Below, piece after piece: positions 35,190-43,570 of a DNA stretch of 64,000 nt. This DNA is from Anaerolineae bacterium. Lineage in GTDB: Bacteria > Chloroflexota > Anaerolineae > Aggregatilineales > Phototrophicaceae. Under the pieces are notes generated by a model. That model saw only the letters and a program-made list of their open reading frames with translations, made no database searches and was not told where the DNA came from. Location: assembly GCA_023382675.1 (NCBI GenBank), contig JAHDWN010000014.1:1-64000 (forward strand), written 5' to 3'. Made by a program: the position numbers and the translations under genes. Numbering within the stretch: position 1 is the stretch's first letter; the number at the start of each line of letters is the position of its first letter.

Positions 35190-36805
35190 GGAATGATGAG
35201 CACCTGCCCGACGAAGATTCGGTTCGGGTTAGTGAGGTTATTCGCCTGAATCAGGGCGGTCAGCGAAACGCCATGCCGCAGCGCAATCCGGTAGAGCGTG
35301 TCGCCCGGCTGCACCCGGTAGGTTTGCGGCTGCGGCTGCGGTTGCGGCTGGGGCTGTGGCGCACCCGGCGCGGGCACAGTCAGCACCTGCCCGACAAAGA
35401 TCAGGTTCTGGTTGGTGATGCGGTTCAACTGAAGCAGCGCCGGGATGGTCGTGCGGAATTGCACGGCGATGCGGTAGAGCGTGTCGCCGGGGCGCACAAC
35501 GTAGGTCGTCGTGCCGGTCTGCGGCGGCGGGACACCCGGCCCGGCGCTTGTCGGCGCCGGCGTCGCCGTCACGACGATCACTGCCGGGGTGTATGTCGGT
35601 GTCACCGTCGCTGGGGCGGGAATACGCACCGGGATGATCAAACCCTGGCCGACGAAGATGAGCGCATTTTCGTTCAGGCCGTTGGCCGCAATGATCGCCT
35701 GGATCGTGCTGCCATAGAGCGCCGCCAGCCGCGCCACCGTATCGCCCGGACGGACGGTGTGGATGATGGTGCCGGGGAAGACTTCATTCGGCGCAGGCGT
35801 ATTTGTTGGCGGCACGGTCGTCGGTGCGGCGGTCGGTGGAACGATAGTGATCGGCGGCGCACTCGTCGGCGGGACTTGGGTTGGCGGAACGGCGGTGGGC
35901 GGCACAGCCGTCGGTGGCACGGTGGTGGGTGGTACAGCGGTTGCCGGTTCGCTGGTCGGTGGCACGCCAGTCGCTGGCGCTACCGTTGCTGGTGCTACCG
36001 TCGCTGGCGCTGTCGTGGGCGGCACCGGCGTCGCTGATGCCGGGACGGGCGTGTTCGTCGGTGGCTTTGGTGTGTTCGACGGTTGGACGGGCGTATTGGT
36101 CGGTGGCACCGGCGTGTTCGTTGGTGATGTGTCGCCGGTCGCCGTCAGCGCGGCGTCGTCCAGGTAGATGTTGTTGTTGCGCACCGGGAAGCTGACAATC
36201 GAGCGCACCCAGACCGAGACGGCAGAGCCGCTGGCGGTCGCGGTGACGACGTACTGGTTAAAAGCGTCGTAGAGCGGCACGGCCGATGACCAGATGATGC
36301 TCGCGCTCTGACCGTCAGTGCCGCCTGCCGGGTCGATGCCGACCTGGAGCAGCACGCCGCCATCTTCCTCGCTGACATCCGGGTCATCGAACGAAGATGA
36401 CCAGACGTAGGCGAAGACGCTGAAGCGCAGTTCCGTGCCGGGCGTGACGCCGGTGACGCGCTGGAAGACGCCGCCGGTGTGGGTGCCAAAGAAGGTGAAA
36501 TACTGCTGGGCGTCGGTGCCACTGCGGATGCGCGGCACGCCCAGGCCGTTCGAGACATCGGACGAGGGATAATACTCCGGCTCAAGATTTTGCGACGACG
36601 TATCGCCGCTGCCCTGTGGCACGTGCCAGGGTGTCCAGCCCTGGGCGACCTGCACGAGGGCGTTGCCGCCGACATTGACAAACGGCGGCTCGAACCCGGG
36701 ATTTTGCAAGAGATTTGTTTGTGCCTGCGCGGTCATCGCTCCGAAGGCGATCAGCACAGCGGCCAGAATCATCAATAAACGGATCGTGCGGATTGGCTTC
36801 GTCAT
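35186..36805 (-). CDS. Secreted protein with three LysM modules and Thr-Pro linker
   Basis: The 539-residue protein has a signal peptide (about 1-29, RTIRLLMILAAVLIAFGAMTAQA), an N-terminal jelly-roll domain (about 30-205, TNLLQNPGFEPPF), a long linker of TNTPVPPTNTPV-type repeats (about 206-330), then three LysM modules: TIIHTVRPGDTVARLAALYG, TYVVRPGDTLYRIAVQF and TYRVQPGDTLYRIALRHG. A PQPQPQPQPQ linker joins the last two. The layout is that of a wall-bound display protein of Chloroflexota. GGGAG precedes ATG 36805. Confidence 0.92.
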   Translation of the reverse strand: MTKPIRTIRLLMILAAVLIAFGAMTAQAQTNLLQNPGFEPPFVNVGGNALVQVAQGWTPWHVPQGSGDTSSQNLEPEYYPSSDVSNGLGVPRIRSGTDAQQYFTFFGTHTGGVFQRVTGVTPGTELRFSVFAYVWSSSFDDPDVSEEDGGVLLQVGIDPAGGTDGQSASIIWSSAVPLYDAFNQYVVTATASGSAVSVWVRSIVSFPVRNNNIYLDDAALTATGDTSPTNTPVPPTNTPVQPSNTPKPPTNTPVPASATPVPPTTAPATVAPATVAPATGVPPTSEPATAVPPTTVPPTAVPPTAVPPTQVPPTSAPPITIVPPTAAPTTVPPTNTPAPNEVFPGTIIHTVRPGDTVARLAALYGSTIQAIIAANGLNENALIFVGQGLIIPVRIPAPATVTPTYTPAVIVVTATPAPTSAGPGVPPPQTGTTTYVVRPGDTLYRIAVQFRTTIPALLQLNRITNQNLIFVGQVLTVPAPGAPQPQPQPQPQPQTYRVQPGDTLYRIALRHGVSLTALIQANNLTNPNRIFVGQVLIIP

Positions 36806-36944
36806 GGACGACTCCCGTGGTAAATGCAGAAGCATCGGCGCGTAGATTATGGCGCAATAGGCTCTAAAAGTTTGTCAAACTATACGCTGAATTGCGTAAT
36901 ACGGCAACGACAATGGCTGAATCCTCATCGACCTGTGCCCCTTA

Positions 36945-37325
36945 TCAGAGCAGTGAACGTTCGGCCAGCACGTTCTTGATGCTGTCACGGAGTTTCTCCG
37001 GCGTGAACGGTTTGGTAATGTAATCGTCCACGTGTGCCAGCCGCAGCGCGATCAGCTTGTCCGTCTGATGCGCGCGTGCGCTGACGACGATCACCGGGAT
37101 GTGCTGCGTTTCTTCGTTGGCCTTCAACTGCTGGTAGACCTCCCAGCCGTCGATGTCGGGCATCATCAGATCGAGCAGAATCATGTCTGGACGGAAGCTT
37201 TTCACGAGGGCGAGTCCCTCGCGGCCGTTCTGTGCACCTTTGACCTCGTGCCCCATCTTGCTGACGATGATTTCGACGAGATTGACCATCGCCCCATCAT
37301 CTTCGATACAGAGAATTCGCGCCAT
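36945..37325 (-). CDS. Single-domain response regulator
   Basis: The 126-residue receiver domain has the acidic pair Asp9/Asp10 (IEDDGAM), phospho-acceptor Asp52 (LLDLMMPDIDGW), Ser82 (VVSAR) and Lys105 (YITKPFTPE). No output domain is fused, so it acts by protein contact or phosphotransfer. No kinase gene lies beside it. AAGGAAGGG precedes ATG 37325. A composite repeat fills its upstream region. Confidence 0.93.
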   Translation of the reverse strand: MARILCIEDDGAMVNLVEIIVSKMGHEVKGAQNGREGLALVKSFRPDMILLDLMMPDIDGWEVYQQLKANEETQHIPVIVVSARAHQTDKLIALRLAHVDDYITKPFTPEKLRDSIKNVLAERSLL

Positions 37326-37329
37326 TTGC

Positions 37330-37495
37330 CCTTCCTTTCGTTGAACGGCGGTTGGCTTTTAGCTTTTAGCCGTTAGCTTTTTGGCAGACAAATCATGTGT
37401 CTAGTCCGGCGTACTCTGAACCTGGAACCGAGTACTGAGAACCAAGCACTGAGTACCAAGTACCGAGCACCGAGGACTGAGCACCAAACACCCCC
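37330..37495 (-). repeat. Composite intergenic repeat, copy 7 (reverse orientation)
   Basis: Plus-strand order is GGCTTTTAGCTTTTAGCCGT, the linker word GGCAGACAAATCATGTGTCT, and GTACC/GAGTACTGAG words to about 37485. Read on the minus strand it matches copies 2 and 8, including GTCTGCC before the AGCTAA tract. Confidence 0.7.
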
Positions 37496-37717
37496 ATGCC
37501 CCCAATTGATTGAGCGTCATAATACACATTAGATAATAGCCCCGGTTAGTCTGTCTGCGGAATAAAGACCGCAGCAGATTGGCAGGCATTTTGACGCTCA
37601 TGCCGTCATACTGGGATAAAGGTCAGGGGAAATGGGTGACGTTTGCGGGCGACGCGGCGCGAAGGAACGCCTATAGTCAAAGAGGGGGAATCTGGCAGCA
37701 TGATTCTGGAGGTCACT

Positions 37718-38311
37718 ATGAGCACCCTCAGCCCACAGACCGAGGCCGAACTGCGCGAGGTGTTCAAGCGGTTCAACAAGTTCGTCTTGATCCTCTGGCG
37801 GCTGGGCATTGGCCCGCTGATGGGCGTCTACCCGGATGTCACCGGGCGTTTCATGGTCATTGTCCATACGGGGCGCAAGACGGGCAAACAACGCCGCACG
37901 CCGGTCAACTATGCCGAGGTGGATGGCGAAATCTACTGCACCGCCGGGTTTGGCAGCGGCTCACATTGGTATCAGAACATCCTGGCCGATCCGAACGTGG
38001 AGATCTGGTGTGGCGATGATCGCTGGGCGGCAGTCGCCGAAGATGTGAGCGAGCACCCGGAGCGCCTGCGCCTGATGCGCGAGGTCCTGAAGGGCAGCGG
38101 CATGGTCGCGCCGCTGGTCGGTGTCGATCCGCGCAGCCTCAGCGATGACGAGCTGGCGCAGGCTACCGCCAAGTACCGGCTGCTGCACATGCGGCGCGTC
38201 GAGGCGCGGACGGGCGCGGGTGGCCCTGGCGATCTGGTGTGGGTGTGGCCGGTGCTGGCGACGTTGATTCTGCCGCTGGCGCTGCGGGGCCTCTGCAGTA
38301 GGCGGAAATGA
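37718..38311 (+). CDS. Deazaflavin (F420)-dependent nitroreductase family protein
   Basis: The 197-residue protein has the DUF385/DDN signature: VIVHTGRKTGKQRRTPVNYAEVDGEIYCTAGFG, then SHWYQNILADPNVEIW, followed by a long C-terminal helix and a hydrophobic tail (about 170-192) that may anchor it. It should use F420H2 to reduce a substrate. GGAGG lies seven bases before ATG 37718, which begins MSTLSPQTEAELR; upstream in-frame starts at 37643 and 37700 lack such a site. Confidence 0.82.
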   Translation: MSTLSPQTEAELREVFKRFNKFVLILWRLGIGPLMGVYPDVTGRFMVIVHTGRKTGKQRRTPVNYAEVDGEIYCTAGFGSGSHWYQNILADPNVEIWCGDDRWAAVAEDVSEHPERLRLMREVLKGSGMVAPLVGVDPRSLSDDELAQATAKYRLLHMRRVEARTGAGGPGDLVWVWPVLATLILPLALRGLCSRRK

Positions 38312-38337
38312 AAAGAGGGCGCTCTCTGCGCCCCCTC
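38311..38337. terminator. Bidirectional terminator between convergent genes
   Basis: AAAAGAGGGCGCTCTCTGCG followed by CCCCCTC. On the minus strand the hairpin ends in CTCTTTTC, which suits termination of the short gene at 38399-38617. Confidence 0.45.
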
Positions 38338-38398
38338 CGCTGAGTGATGACCCTACCGCATTACTATGCTTCCGGAGGGTGCTCCGGCGCGGTGGGGC

Positions 38399-38617
38399 CT
38401 AGGCATTCGCCTCGTCGTCACGCTCGCTGCCTGCGATGCGCTCGACTATACGAGCGACGAGGTTACGTTTGTGAACGACTGCCGATGCCTCGCTGGCCGT
38501 GTCTGCCGACGGCGCGTAGTCAGCCAACTGGTGCAGCCAGTATGCCTGCTTCGTCGCGCGTTCGGTCTGCTCATGAACCATCTTCAGCGTGAGTTCGGGG
38601 GAGTAGAAGTTCAACAT
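38399..38617 (-). CDS. 72-residue hydrophilic protein, unknown
   Basis: The protein starts MLNFYSPELTLKMVHEQTER and continues ATKQAYWLHQLADYAPSADT, with no membrane segment. It is strongly helical. It is followed on the same strand by a hairpin with a T-run at 38311-38337. I recognise no family, but composition and terminator support a real gene. The ribosome site is weak (ACAGG at a distance). Confidence 0.5.
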   Translation of the reverse strand: MLNFYSPELTLKMVHEQTERATKQAYWLHQLADYAPSADTASEASAVVHKRNLVARIVERIAGSERDDEANA

Positions 38618-39104
38618 TGCGATTACCTGTTCTGCATCTGCATCCTGTTCGTCGTTAGTTATACGTTACTCCGGATGGAAAAGTTCCATATCATCCGAAA
38701 GTTGTATTTCGGCGTCATCAAAGGTTGTATTTTGGCGGTTGGCATTGGCTTTCGGCGGTCAGCTTTCGGCTTTTGAGCCATTAGCCTTTGGCCGATAGCC
38801 ATTCGCTTTTAGCTTTTATGGCAGATAACCACTGTGTCGTGTCTGTTGAACCCAGTACCAAGTACCGAGCACCGAGCACCGAACGCCCGCCGGACGTTGA
38901 AACGCCCGGCTAGACGAAATCAAGCGCACTGAAGGCGCTGGGAAAAAAGGCGATCAATCCCGGCTGTCGGCATCTCGTCTGAACCTCGTCCCACATAACC
39001 TCTTTACCGCACCGAGCACCAACTTCCCCCTTCTTCCCGTGGCGCTCAACTTTGATGTTACAATGGGGACGTTAGAACATTTTTGCAGTATGGGAGTGGC
39101 ATGG
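38618..39104. other. 487-base gap before ruvB
   Basis: The gap holds a composite repeat (38765-38882), a hairpin CCGGACGTTGAAACGCCCGG-like at about 38890, the word GCGCACTGAAGGCGCTG, and TACAAT (39058-39063) that could serve as a -10 box of ruvB. No conserved frame is seen. Confidence 0.5.
38765..38882 (-). repeat. Composite intergenic repeat, copy 8 (reverse orientation)
   Basis: Plus-strand order is AGCCATTAGCCTTTGGCCGA words, AGCTTTTATGGCAGATAACC, TGTCTGTTGAACCC, then AGTACCAAGTACCGAGCACC words. Read in reverse it gives GTACTTGGTACTGGGTTCAA, then GTTATCTGCC, then AAAAGCTAAAAGC, which matches copies 1 to 3. Confidence 0.7.
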
Positions 39105-40139
39105 ATGTCGGATCAGCCGCTGCGCGCGGTCAGCGGAAACCAGTTGCCTGACGAGCGCGACAATATTGCCCTGCGCCCGCGTTTCCTCAAGGACATCATC
39201 GGCCAGGACAGCGTCAAGCGCAATCTGGAGATTATCATCGAGGCGGCACGTGGCCGCGGCGAACCGATTGATCACACGCTGTTTTACGGCCCGCCTGGCT
39301 TGGGCAAAACTTCCTTTGCGCACATCATCGCCAACGAGATGAAGGTCAACATCCGCATCACGTCCGGCCCAGCCATCGAGCGTGCAGGCGACCTGGCCGC
39401 GATCCTGACCAGCATCAAGCAGCACGACATCCTGTTCATCGACGAGATCCACCGGCTCGGCAGGGCAGTCGAAGAAGTGCTCTATCCGGCGATGGAAGAT
39501 TTCGCGCTCGACATCGTCATCGGCAAGGGGCCGGGCGCGAAGTCGATGCGTTTGCGGTTGCCGCGCTTCACCGTCGTCGGCGCGACGACGCGGCTGTCGC
39601 TGCTGGCTGGGCCGCTGCGGGATCGCTTCGGCGTCCACTTCCGCATGGACTTCTACGATCAGGCGGCGCTGGAGCACATCATCACCCGCGCGGCGGAAAT
39701 GCTCGGCGTCGAGGCGCGCCCGGAAGGCATCGCCGAGATCGCGCGCCGTGCTCGTGGAACGCCGCGTATCGGCCTGCGCCTGCTGCGCCGTGTGCGCGAT
39801 TACGCCCAGGCACGCGCCGATGGCATTATCACCGGGCGGGTGGCGGGCGAGGCGCTTAACCTGATGGAGATCGATCACCTGGGGCTGGACGAGACTGACC
39901 TGCGCGTGCTGCGGACGATCATTGAGAAATACGGCGGCGGGCCGGTCGGCGTCGAGACGATTGCGGCGGCAGTCGCCGAGGACTCCTCGACCGTGCAGGA
40001 TGTCTTCGAGCCGTATCTCCTGCAGTTGGGCTTCATCAAGCGGACGCCGCGCGGGCGCATGGCGACAGCCATCGCCTACGAGCATCTCGGCATCCCGTAC
40101 AATCCGCTGCCGGATCAGCCGCGCCTGTTCGAGGAGTAG
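39105..40139 (+). CDS. ruvB: Holliday junction DNA helicase RuvB
   Basis: The 344-residue AAA+ motor that drives branch migration with RuvA. It has [20 protein letters not shown], Walker A GPPGLGKT (62-69), Walker [11 protein letters not shown], sensor 1 VGATTR, and the arginine finger region GPLRDRFGV. The C-terminal winged helix (about 250-330, [17 protein letters not shown]) is intact. I start at ATG 39105 ([11 protein letters not shown]) with GGGAG upstream; longer in-frame starts exist at 39039 and 39090 but add non-conserved residues. ruvC is far away, and no ruvA is in the window. Confidence 0.96.
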   Translation: MSDQPLRAVSGNQLPDERDNIALRPRFLKDIIGQDSVKRNLEIIIEAARGRGEPIDHTLFYGPPGLGKTSFAHIIANEMKVNIRITSGPAIERAGDLAAILTSIKQHDILFIDEIHRLGRAVEEVLYPAMEDFALDIVIGKGPGAKSMRLRLPRFTVVGATTRLSLLAGPLRDRFGVHFRMDFYDQAALEHIITRAAEMLGVEARPEGIAEIARRARGTPRIGLRLLRRVRDYAQARADGIITGRVAGEALNLMEIDHLGLDETDLRVLRTIIEKYGGGPVGVETIAAAVAEDSSTVQDVFEPYLLQLGFIKRTPRGRMATAIAYEHLGIPYNPLPDQPRLFEE

Positions 40140-40158
40140 GGCACATGTGAGCCAACGC

Positions 40159-40300
40159 CCGACCGTCGAACGGTCGGCCTGGCGAGGTTGGAAGCCATCT
40201 GGAAGATGGCTGTTTTGCGAAATTCGTATCCAGTGATGTGTAAGCGCAGCCCCATTCCATGGGGCTTACTCAAGAATCCAGCGCGAGGCTTCGAGCCTCG
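40159..40300 (+). repeat. Four consecutive short hairpins after ruvB
   Basis: CCGACCGT-CGA-ACGGTCGG (40159-40177), AGCCATCT-GGA-AGATGGCT (40193-40211), AGCCCCAT-TCC-ATGGGGCT (40248-40266) and CGAGGCT-TCG-AGCCTCG (40284-40300). All have three-base loops and perfect stems of seven or eight pairs. The stems differ from each other, so the shape is shared, not the sequence. Confidence 0.8.
40193..40216 (+). terminator. Candidate ruvB terminator
   Basis: AGCCATCT-GGA-AGATGGCT followed by GTTTTG, 54 bases after the ruvB stop. Confidence 0.45.
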
Positions 40301-40411
40301 TGCAGTGAGGGAATCACCTTTGAGGTTCAAATTGGGCGGCGGAATACCCCAACGAGCGTTACAATTGCCCGCTTATACTCCCACACTCCTGAATGTTAGG
40401 ATCATCAAGAC

Positions 40412-41836
40412 ATGTCGTCGCCTGCGCCTGCCCGAACCCTCTCTGATAATCTGCTGCTGGGCGCGACCCGGCTCGCCTCGCTGACCTGGCCGGCCGCTGG
40501 TCGCATCTTCCCGGAGCGCGCAGAATATGACGACAATCAATCGCTGTGGGTGAGCCAGACGGCGGACTACCGCCCCGGCGCGCCGCTGCGTGAGAATATC
40601 ACTGCCGATCTGGCGATCATCGGCGGTGGCTTCGCCGGCGTCTCGACGGCCTACCACTTCAGCCGCCGCTATCCTGAGAAGCGCGTCGTGCTGCTGGAGG
40701 CGAAGTCGCTCGCCAACGGCGCGAGCGGGCGCAACGGCGGGCTGATGCTGAACTGGCTCGCCAGCATGCCCGATCACAGCCCGGAGATGACGCGCCGCGT
40801 CTACGACATGACCAGCGCGGGCATCCGCATGATCCAGGCGATCATCGAGCGGCACAATCTGCCTGTGAGCCATCGCAGCGACGGCACGCTGACGGTCTAC
40901 ACCGACGCGCGGCGCGCCGAAGCCGCCCACGCCGAGGCGGAATATCACCAGCAGCTTGGCATCCCATCGCAGTACCTCGATTCGGCGGCGCTCAAGCAGC
41001 ATCTCGATCTCCAGGGCGTCAGCGGTGGGCTGCTCGACCCGGACACGGGGCAGATCAACGGCGCGCAGTTGGTGCGCAGCCTGCGACCGGTGCTGATCGA
41101 GCAGGGCGTCGCTATCTACGAGGGGACGCCGGTGCTGAGCATCCGCGAAGGCGCGACGATTACGCTGGCGACGCCGCACGGCGAAGTGCGGGCGCAAGCC
41201 ATCGCCCTGGCGACCAACGGCTACACGATGAAGCTGGGCTATTTCCGCGACGCCATCTTCCCGCTGCATTCACACATCTTCGCCACGACCGCGCTCACGC
41301 CGGAGCAGCAGGCGGCGCTCGGCTGGCGGCGCTATGCGGGCTACAGCGACGATCTGGATCGCATCGCCTATTCGAGCCTGACCAACGAAGGCCACATCGT
41401 CTTCGGCGGCGGCAGCAACGCGGCCTACGATTACTGCTTCCGCAATCGCACGGTCTTCCCCGGCGCGCCGGAGTCGACGGCGGGCATGATGCGCCAGATC
41501 AAAGACACGATGGCGGGCTATCTGCCGGGCAGCGAGGACATCTCGATTGCTTATCGCTGGACGGGGACGCTCGGCTTCACGCTCAATCGCAATCCGCTGA
41601 TGGGCGTGCGCGGTGCGCATCAGAACGTCTACTATGCGATTGGCTTCTGTGGGCATGGCGTGACGCTGGCGAACGTCGCCGGGCAGGTGCTGACCGATCT
41701 CTATTCGCGTGACGATGCGCATTGGCGCGGCCTGCCGATCTACCAGACAGGTTACGTGCCGATCCCGCCGGAGCCGTTCCGCTGGATCGGCTACCAGATG
41801 TACACGCGCCTGACCGGGCGCTCGCCGAGGCTGTGA
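40412..41836 (+). CDS. FAD-dependent amine oxidase-like protein (DAO family)
   Basis: The 474-residue protein has the dinucleotide motif IIGGGFAGVSTAYH (69-82) and the DAO-family loop NGASGRNGGLMLNW (about 103-116). The C-terminal FAD site is YYAIGFCGHGVTLANVAGQVL. The layout is closest to gamma-glutamylputrescine oxidase (PuuB) and related polyamine or sarcosine oxidases. It should oxidise a secondary or primary amine with release of hydrogen peroxide. The first 45 residues are an unusual N-terminal extension. AGGA precedes ATG 40412. Confidence 0.88.
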   Translation: MSSPAPARTLSDNLLLGATRLASLTWPAAGRIFPERAEYDDNQSLWVSQTADYRPGAPLRENITADLAIIGGGFAGVSTAYHFSRRYPEKRVVLLEAKSLANGASGRNGGLMLNWLASMPDHSPEMTRRVYDMTSAGIRMIQAIIERHNLPVSHRSDGTLTVYTDARRAEAAHAEAEYHQQLGIPSQYLDSAALKQHLDLQGVSGGLLDPDTGQINGAQLVRSLRPVLIEQGVAIYEGTPVLSIREGATITLATPHGEVRAQAIALATNGYTMKLGYFRDAIFPLHSHIFATTALTPEQQAALGWRRYAGYSDDLDRIAYSSLTNEGHIVFGGGSNAAYDYCFRNRTVFPGAPESTAGMMRQIKDTMAGYLPGSEDISIAYRWTGTLGFTLNRNPLMGVRGAHQNVYYAIGFCGHGVTLANVAGQVLTDLYSRDDAHWRGLPIYQTGYVPIPPEPFRWIGYQMYTRLTGRSPRL

Positions 41837-41839
41837 GAA

Positions 41840-41905
41840 GTGCATTGGCAAATTAGCATATTAGCACATTAGCCAAAAGCCAATCGCCCATCGATTTTCG
41901 ATGAA
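41840..41905 (+). repeat. ATTAGCACATTAGCC-type simple tract
   Basis: GGCAAATTAGCATATTAGCA and CATTAGCCAAAAGCC words lie in the gap before the DUF433 gene. A related tract is at 4964-5015. Confidence 0.5.
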
Positions 41906-41972
41906 TTTCCTCAGCGCTCGTTATGTTTGTACGTCACGTAGAACGGTATAATCACGAGTGGAGGGTCCACAC

Positions 41973-42299
41973 ATGAACCCCATAATCATTCCGCTCAACT
42001 ATATCGAGCGCAAACCGGAGTCCGATAAATACCGCATTGTCGGCAAAGGCGTAACGGTCGAATTCCTGGCGCAGTTCATCAACGACCCCGAATGGACGAT
42101 GGAGCGTATCTGCGAGAATTACGGCCTGACGCCTGCCGAGGTACACAGCGCGTGGGCTTTCTACTACGATCATCGAAGTGAGATCGATGCACATATTGCC
42201 ACAGCGAGTGCGCATGATGCGGCGAACGACGAGGAAAGTCTGCGCCAGCGCCAGGCGCTCGAGGCGCGCCGCGATGCTGGTATAGACGATAGCGGCTGA
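41973..42299 (+). CDS. DUF433-domain protein
   Basis: The 108-residue protein has the DUF433 core YRIVGKGVTVEFLAQFINDPEW, then ICENYGLTPAEVHSAWAFYYDHRSEIDAHI, a winged-helix fold. DUF433 proteins are often antitoxin-like partners of PIN or DUF5615 toxins. No toxin gene lies next to it, so it may be an orphan. A longer tail (residues 80-108, EESLRQRQALEARRDAG) goes beyond the domain. GGAGGG lies eight bases before ATG 41973. Confidence 0.8.
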   Translation: MNPIIIPLNYIERKPESDKYRIVGKGVTVEFLAQFINDPEWTMERICENYGLTPAEVHSAWAFYYDHRSEIDAHIATASAHDAANDEESLRQRQALEARRDAGIDDSG

Positions 42300-42310
42300 C
42301 GAGGTGAATC

Positions 42311-42844
42311 ATGTCACAATCTGCTCCATCACGTCCCGTGATGTTCACGCTACTCGGCTTGCCCTGGACACGCACGGCACAGACGATCCCCTTTGTCCTG
42401 ACGCGGCTGGCGCTCGGCCTGATCGCGGCGTGGCTGCTGCTGCCGTTAGAGACGCCGGTCGTGCGCGTGATCTGGGGGCTGGTCTACGGCCTGCTGATCA
42501 TCGGCGTGCAGGTCATCCACACGGTCGGGCACATCCTGAGCAGCAAGCGTGTTTCGCCGCCGATGCGCGAGGTGCGCTCGCTCATGATCGGCTTCGCGAC
42601 ACTCTATCCGCGCGAGGCTGCGCCCCTGCCGGGGAGTGTTCACCTGACGCGCTCGCTCGGCGGCCCGATCATCAATGTGCTGGTGGGCATCGCCGCGCTG
42701 ATTCTGTCGGCGATCCTCGGCGGGCACGTGCTCGGCTTCTTCGGCGCGGCCAACATCCTGCTCGCGCTTGCGGCGCTGCTGCCGCTGCCGATGATCGACG
42801 GCGGCGTCATCTGGCGCGAGTTGGGCAACTACCTGGGGGATTAA
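42311..42844 (+). CDS. Site-2-protease-like (M50) membrane protein with degenerate metal motif
   Basis: The 177-residue protein has about five membrane helices and an M50 layout, but the metal motif HExxH reads HTVGH (70-74). The later NPDG-type motif is PLPMIDGGVIW with Asp163. M50 enzymes cut membrane-embedded substrates. The missing Glu means it should not be an active protease, yet the metal ligands are kept. GAGGTGA precedes ATG 42311, 11 bases after the DUF433 stop. Confidence 0.65.
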   Translation: MSQSAPSRPVMFTLLGLPWTRTAQTIPFVLTRLALGLIAAWLLLPLETPVVRVIWGLVYGLLIIGVQVIHTVGHILSSKRVSPPMREVRSLMIGFATLYPREAAPLPGSVHLTRSLGGPIINVLVGIAALILSAILGGHVLGFFGAANILLALAALLPLPMIDGGVIWRELGNYLGD

Positions 42845-42877
42845 CGCGACGACAAGATTTGCCTGGTCGGTCGCTCT

Positions 42878-42903
42878 GGGCAAGCCACCGGCTTGCCCCT
42901 ACG
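42878..42903 (+). repeat. Short hairpin of the GTAGGGGC family
   Basis: GGGCAAGCC-ACC-GGCTTGCCC followed by CTACG. It lies in the gap before the RDD gene. The end word CCCCTACG is shared with the palindrome at 45.6 kb. Confidence 0.6.
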
Positions 42904-43008
42904 TTCATTCTGGTGTACCTGGACCAAAGCCGACTACGAATTTTGCAACTCCTGCGCGCGGGCTGCGTATACATGCATGACTATGACAGGCACACAGGGG
43001 TGAATAAA

Positions 43009-43398
43009 ATGACTGTCAATACCATGAATGATCGCGCGGACTTTGGGGCGCGCTTTATCGCCATCGCCATCGACGGTTTCGTGCTTGGCTTGATCGCTGC
43101 GCTGCTCTTCGGCGCGGGGCGCGAGGCGGGTGGGATCGTCGGCTTTATTGTCGGGCTGGTCTACAACTGGTACTTCTGGACGCGCCAGGACGGCCAGACG
43201 CCGGGCAAGCGCATCATGAACTTGCGCGTCGTCAAGACGGATGGCTCGGCCATCAGCGACACCGACGCCATGGTGCGCTACATCGGCTACTACCTCAACA
43301 CCGCGCTGCTGATGATCGGCTGGCTGTGGGCGCTGTTCGATGAGCGCGGCCAGGGCTTGCACGACAAGATCGCGAGCACGATGGTTGTGCGCGCGTAA
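43009..43398 (+). CDS. RDD-family membrane protein
   Basis: The 129-residue protein has the RDD signature: RADFGARFIAIAIDGFVLGL (Arg and Asp at the first helix), then WTRQDGQTPGKRIMNLRVVKTDG, ending DERGQGLHDKIASTMVV. RDD proteins are small membrane proteins of unknown or osmolyte-related role. ATG 43009 follows AGGGG. A long open frame upstream (from 42304) has no family support and is an accident of high GC. Confidence 0.85.
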   Translation: MTVNTMNDRADFGARFIAIAIDGFVLGLIAALLFGAGREAGGIVGFIVGLVYNWYFWTRQDGQTPGKRIMNLRVVKTDGSAISDTDAMVRYIGYYLNTALLMIGWLWALFDERGQGLHDKIASTMVVRA

Positions 43399-43424
43399 CC
43401 TACGCGCGGACGATGAGGCTGCGC

Positions 43425-43452
43425 AGAGCGCTCCGTAGGGGGCGCTCTTTTT
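43425..43452 (+). terminator. Rho-independent terminator of the RDD gene
   Basis: AGAGCGCTCC-GTAG-GGGGCGCTCT followed by TTTTT. The stem has one G-U pair. Confidence 0.8.
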
Positions 43453-43570
43453 GATTCCGGCGCGGATTGGTGAAAAATGCGAGCGCTGTCGGGTGAGGTT
43501 TAACACTGGTCGTGGAATGGACGGTCGATGACGATGTGCGGTAATGGCTCGGCAGCAGAAAGGCAGCACC

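Noticed and set aside
35757-36167. Plus-strand frame with VGGTAVGGT repeats
   Set aside because: It is the antisense of the Thr-Pro linker codons of the LysM protein and has no start signal.
42304-43008. Upstream extension of the RDD frame by 235 codons
   Set aside because: It overlaps the M50-like gene in another frame and lacks conservation. The RDD domain starts at 43009.
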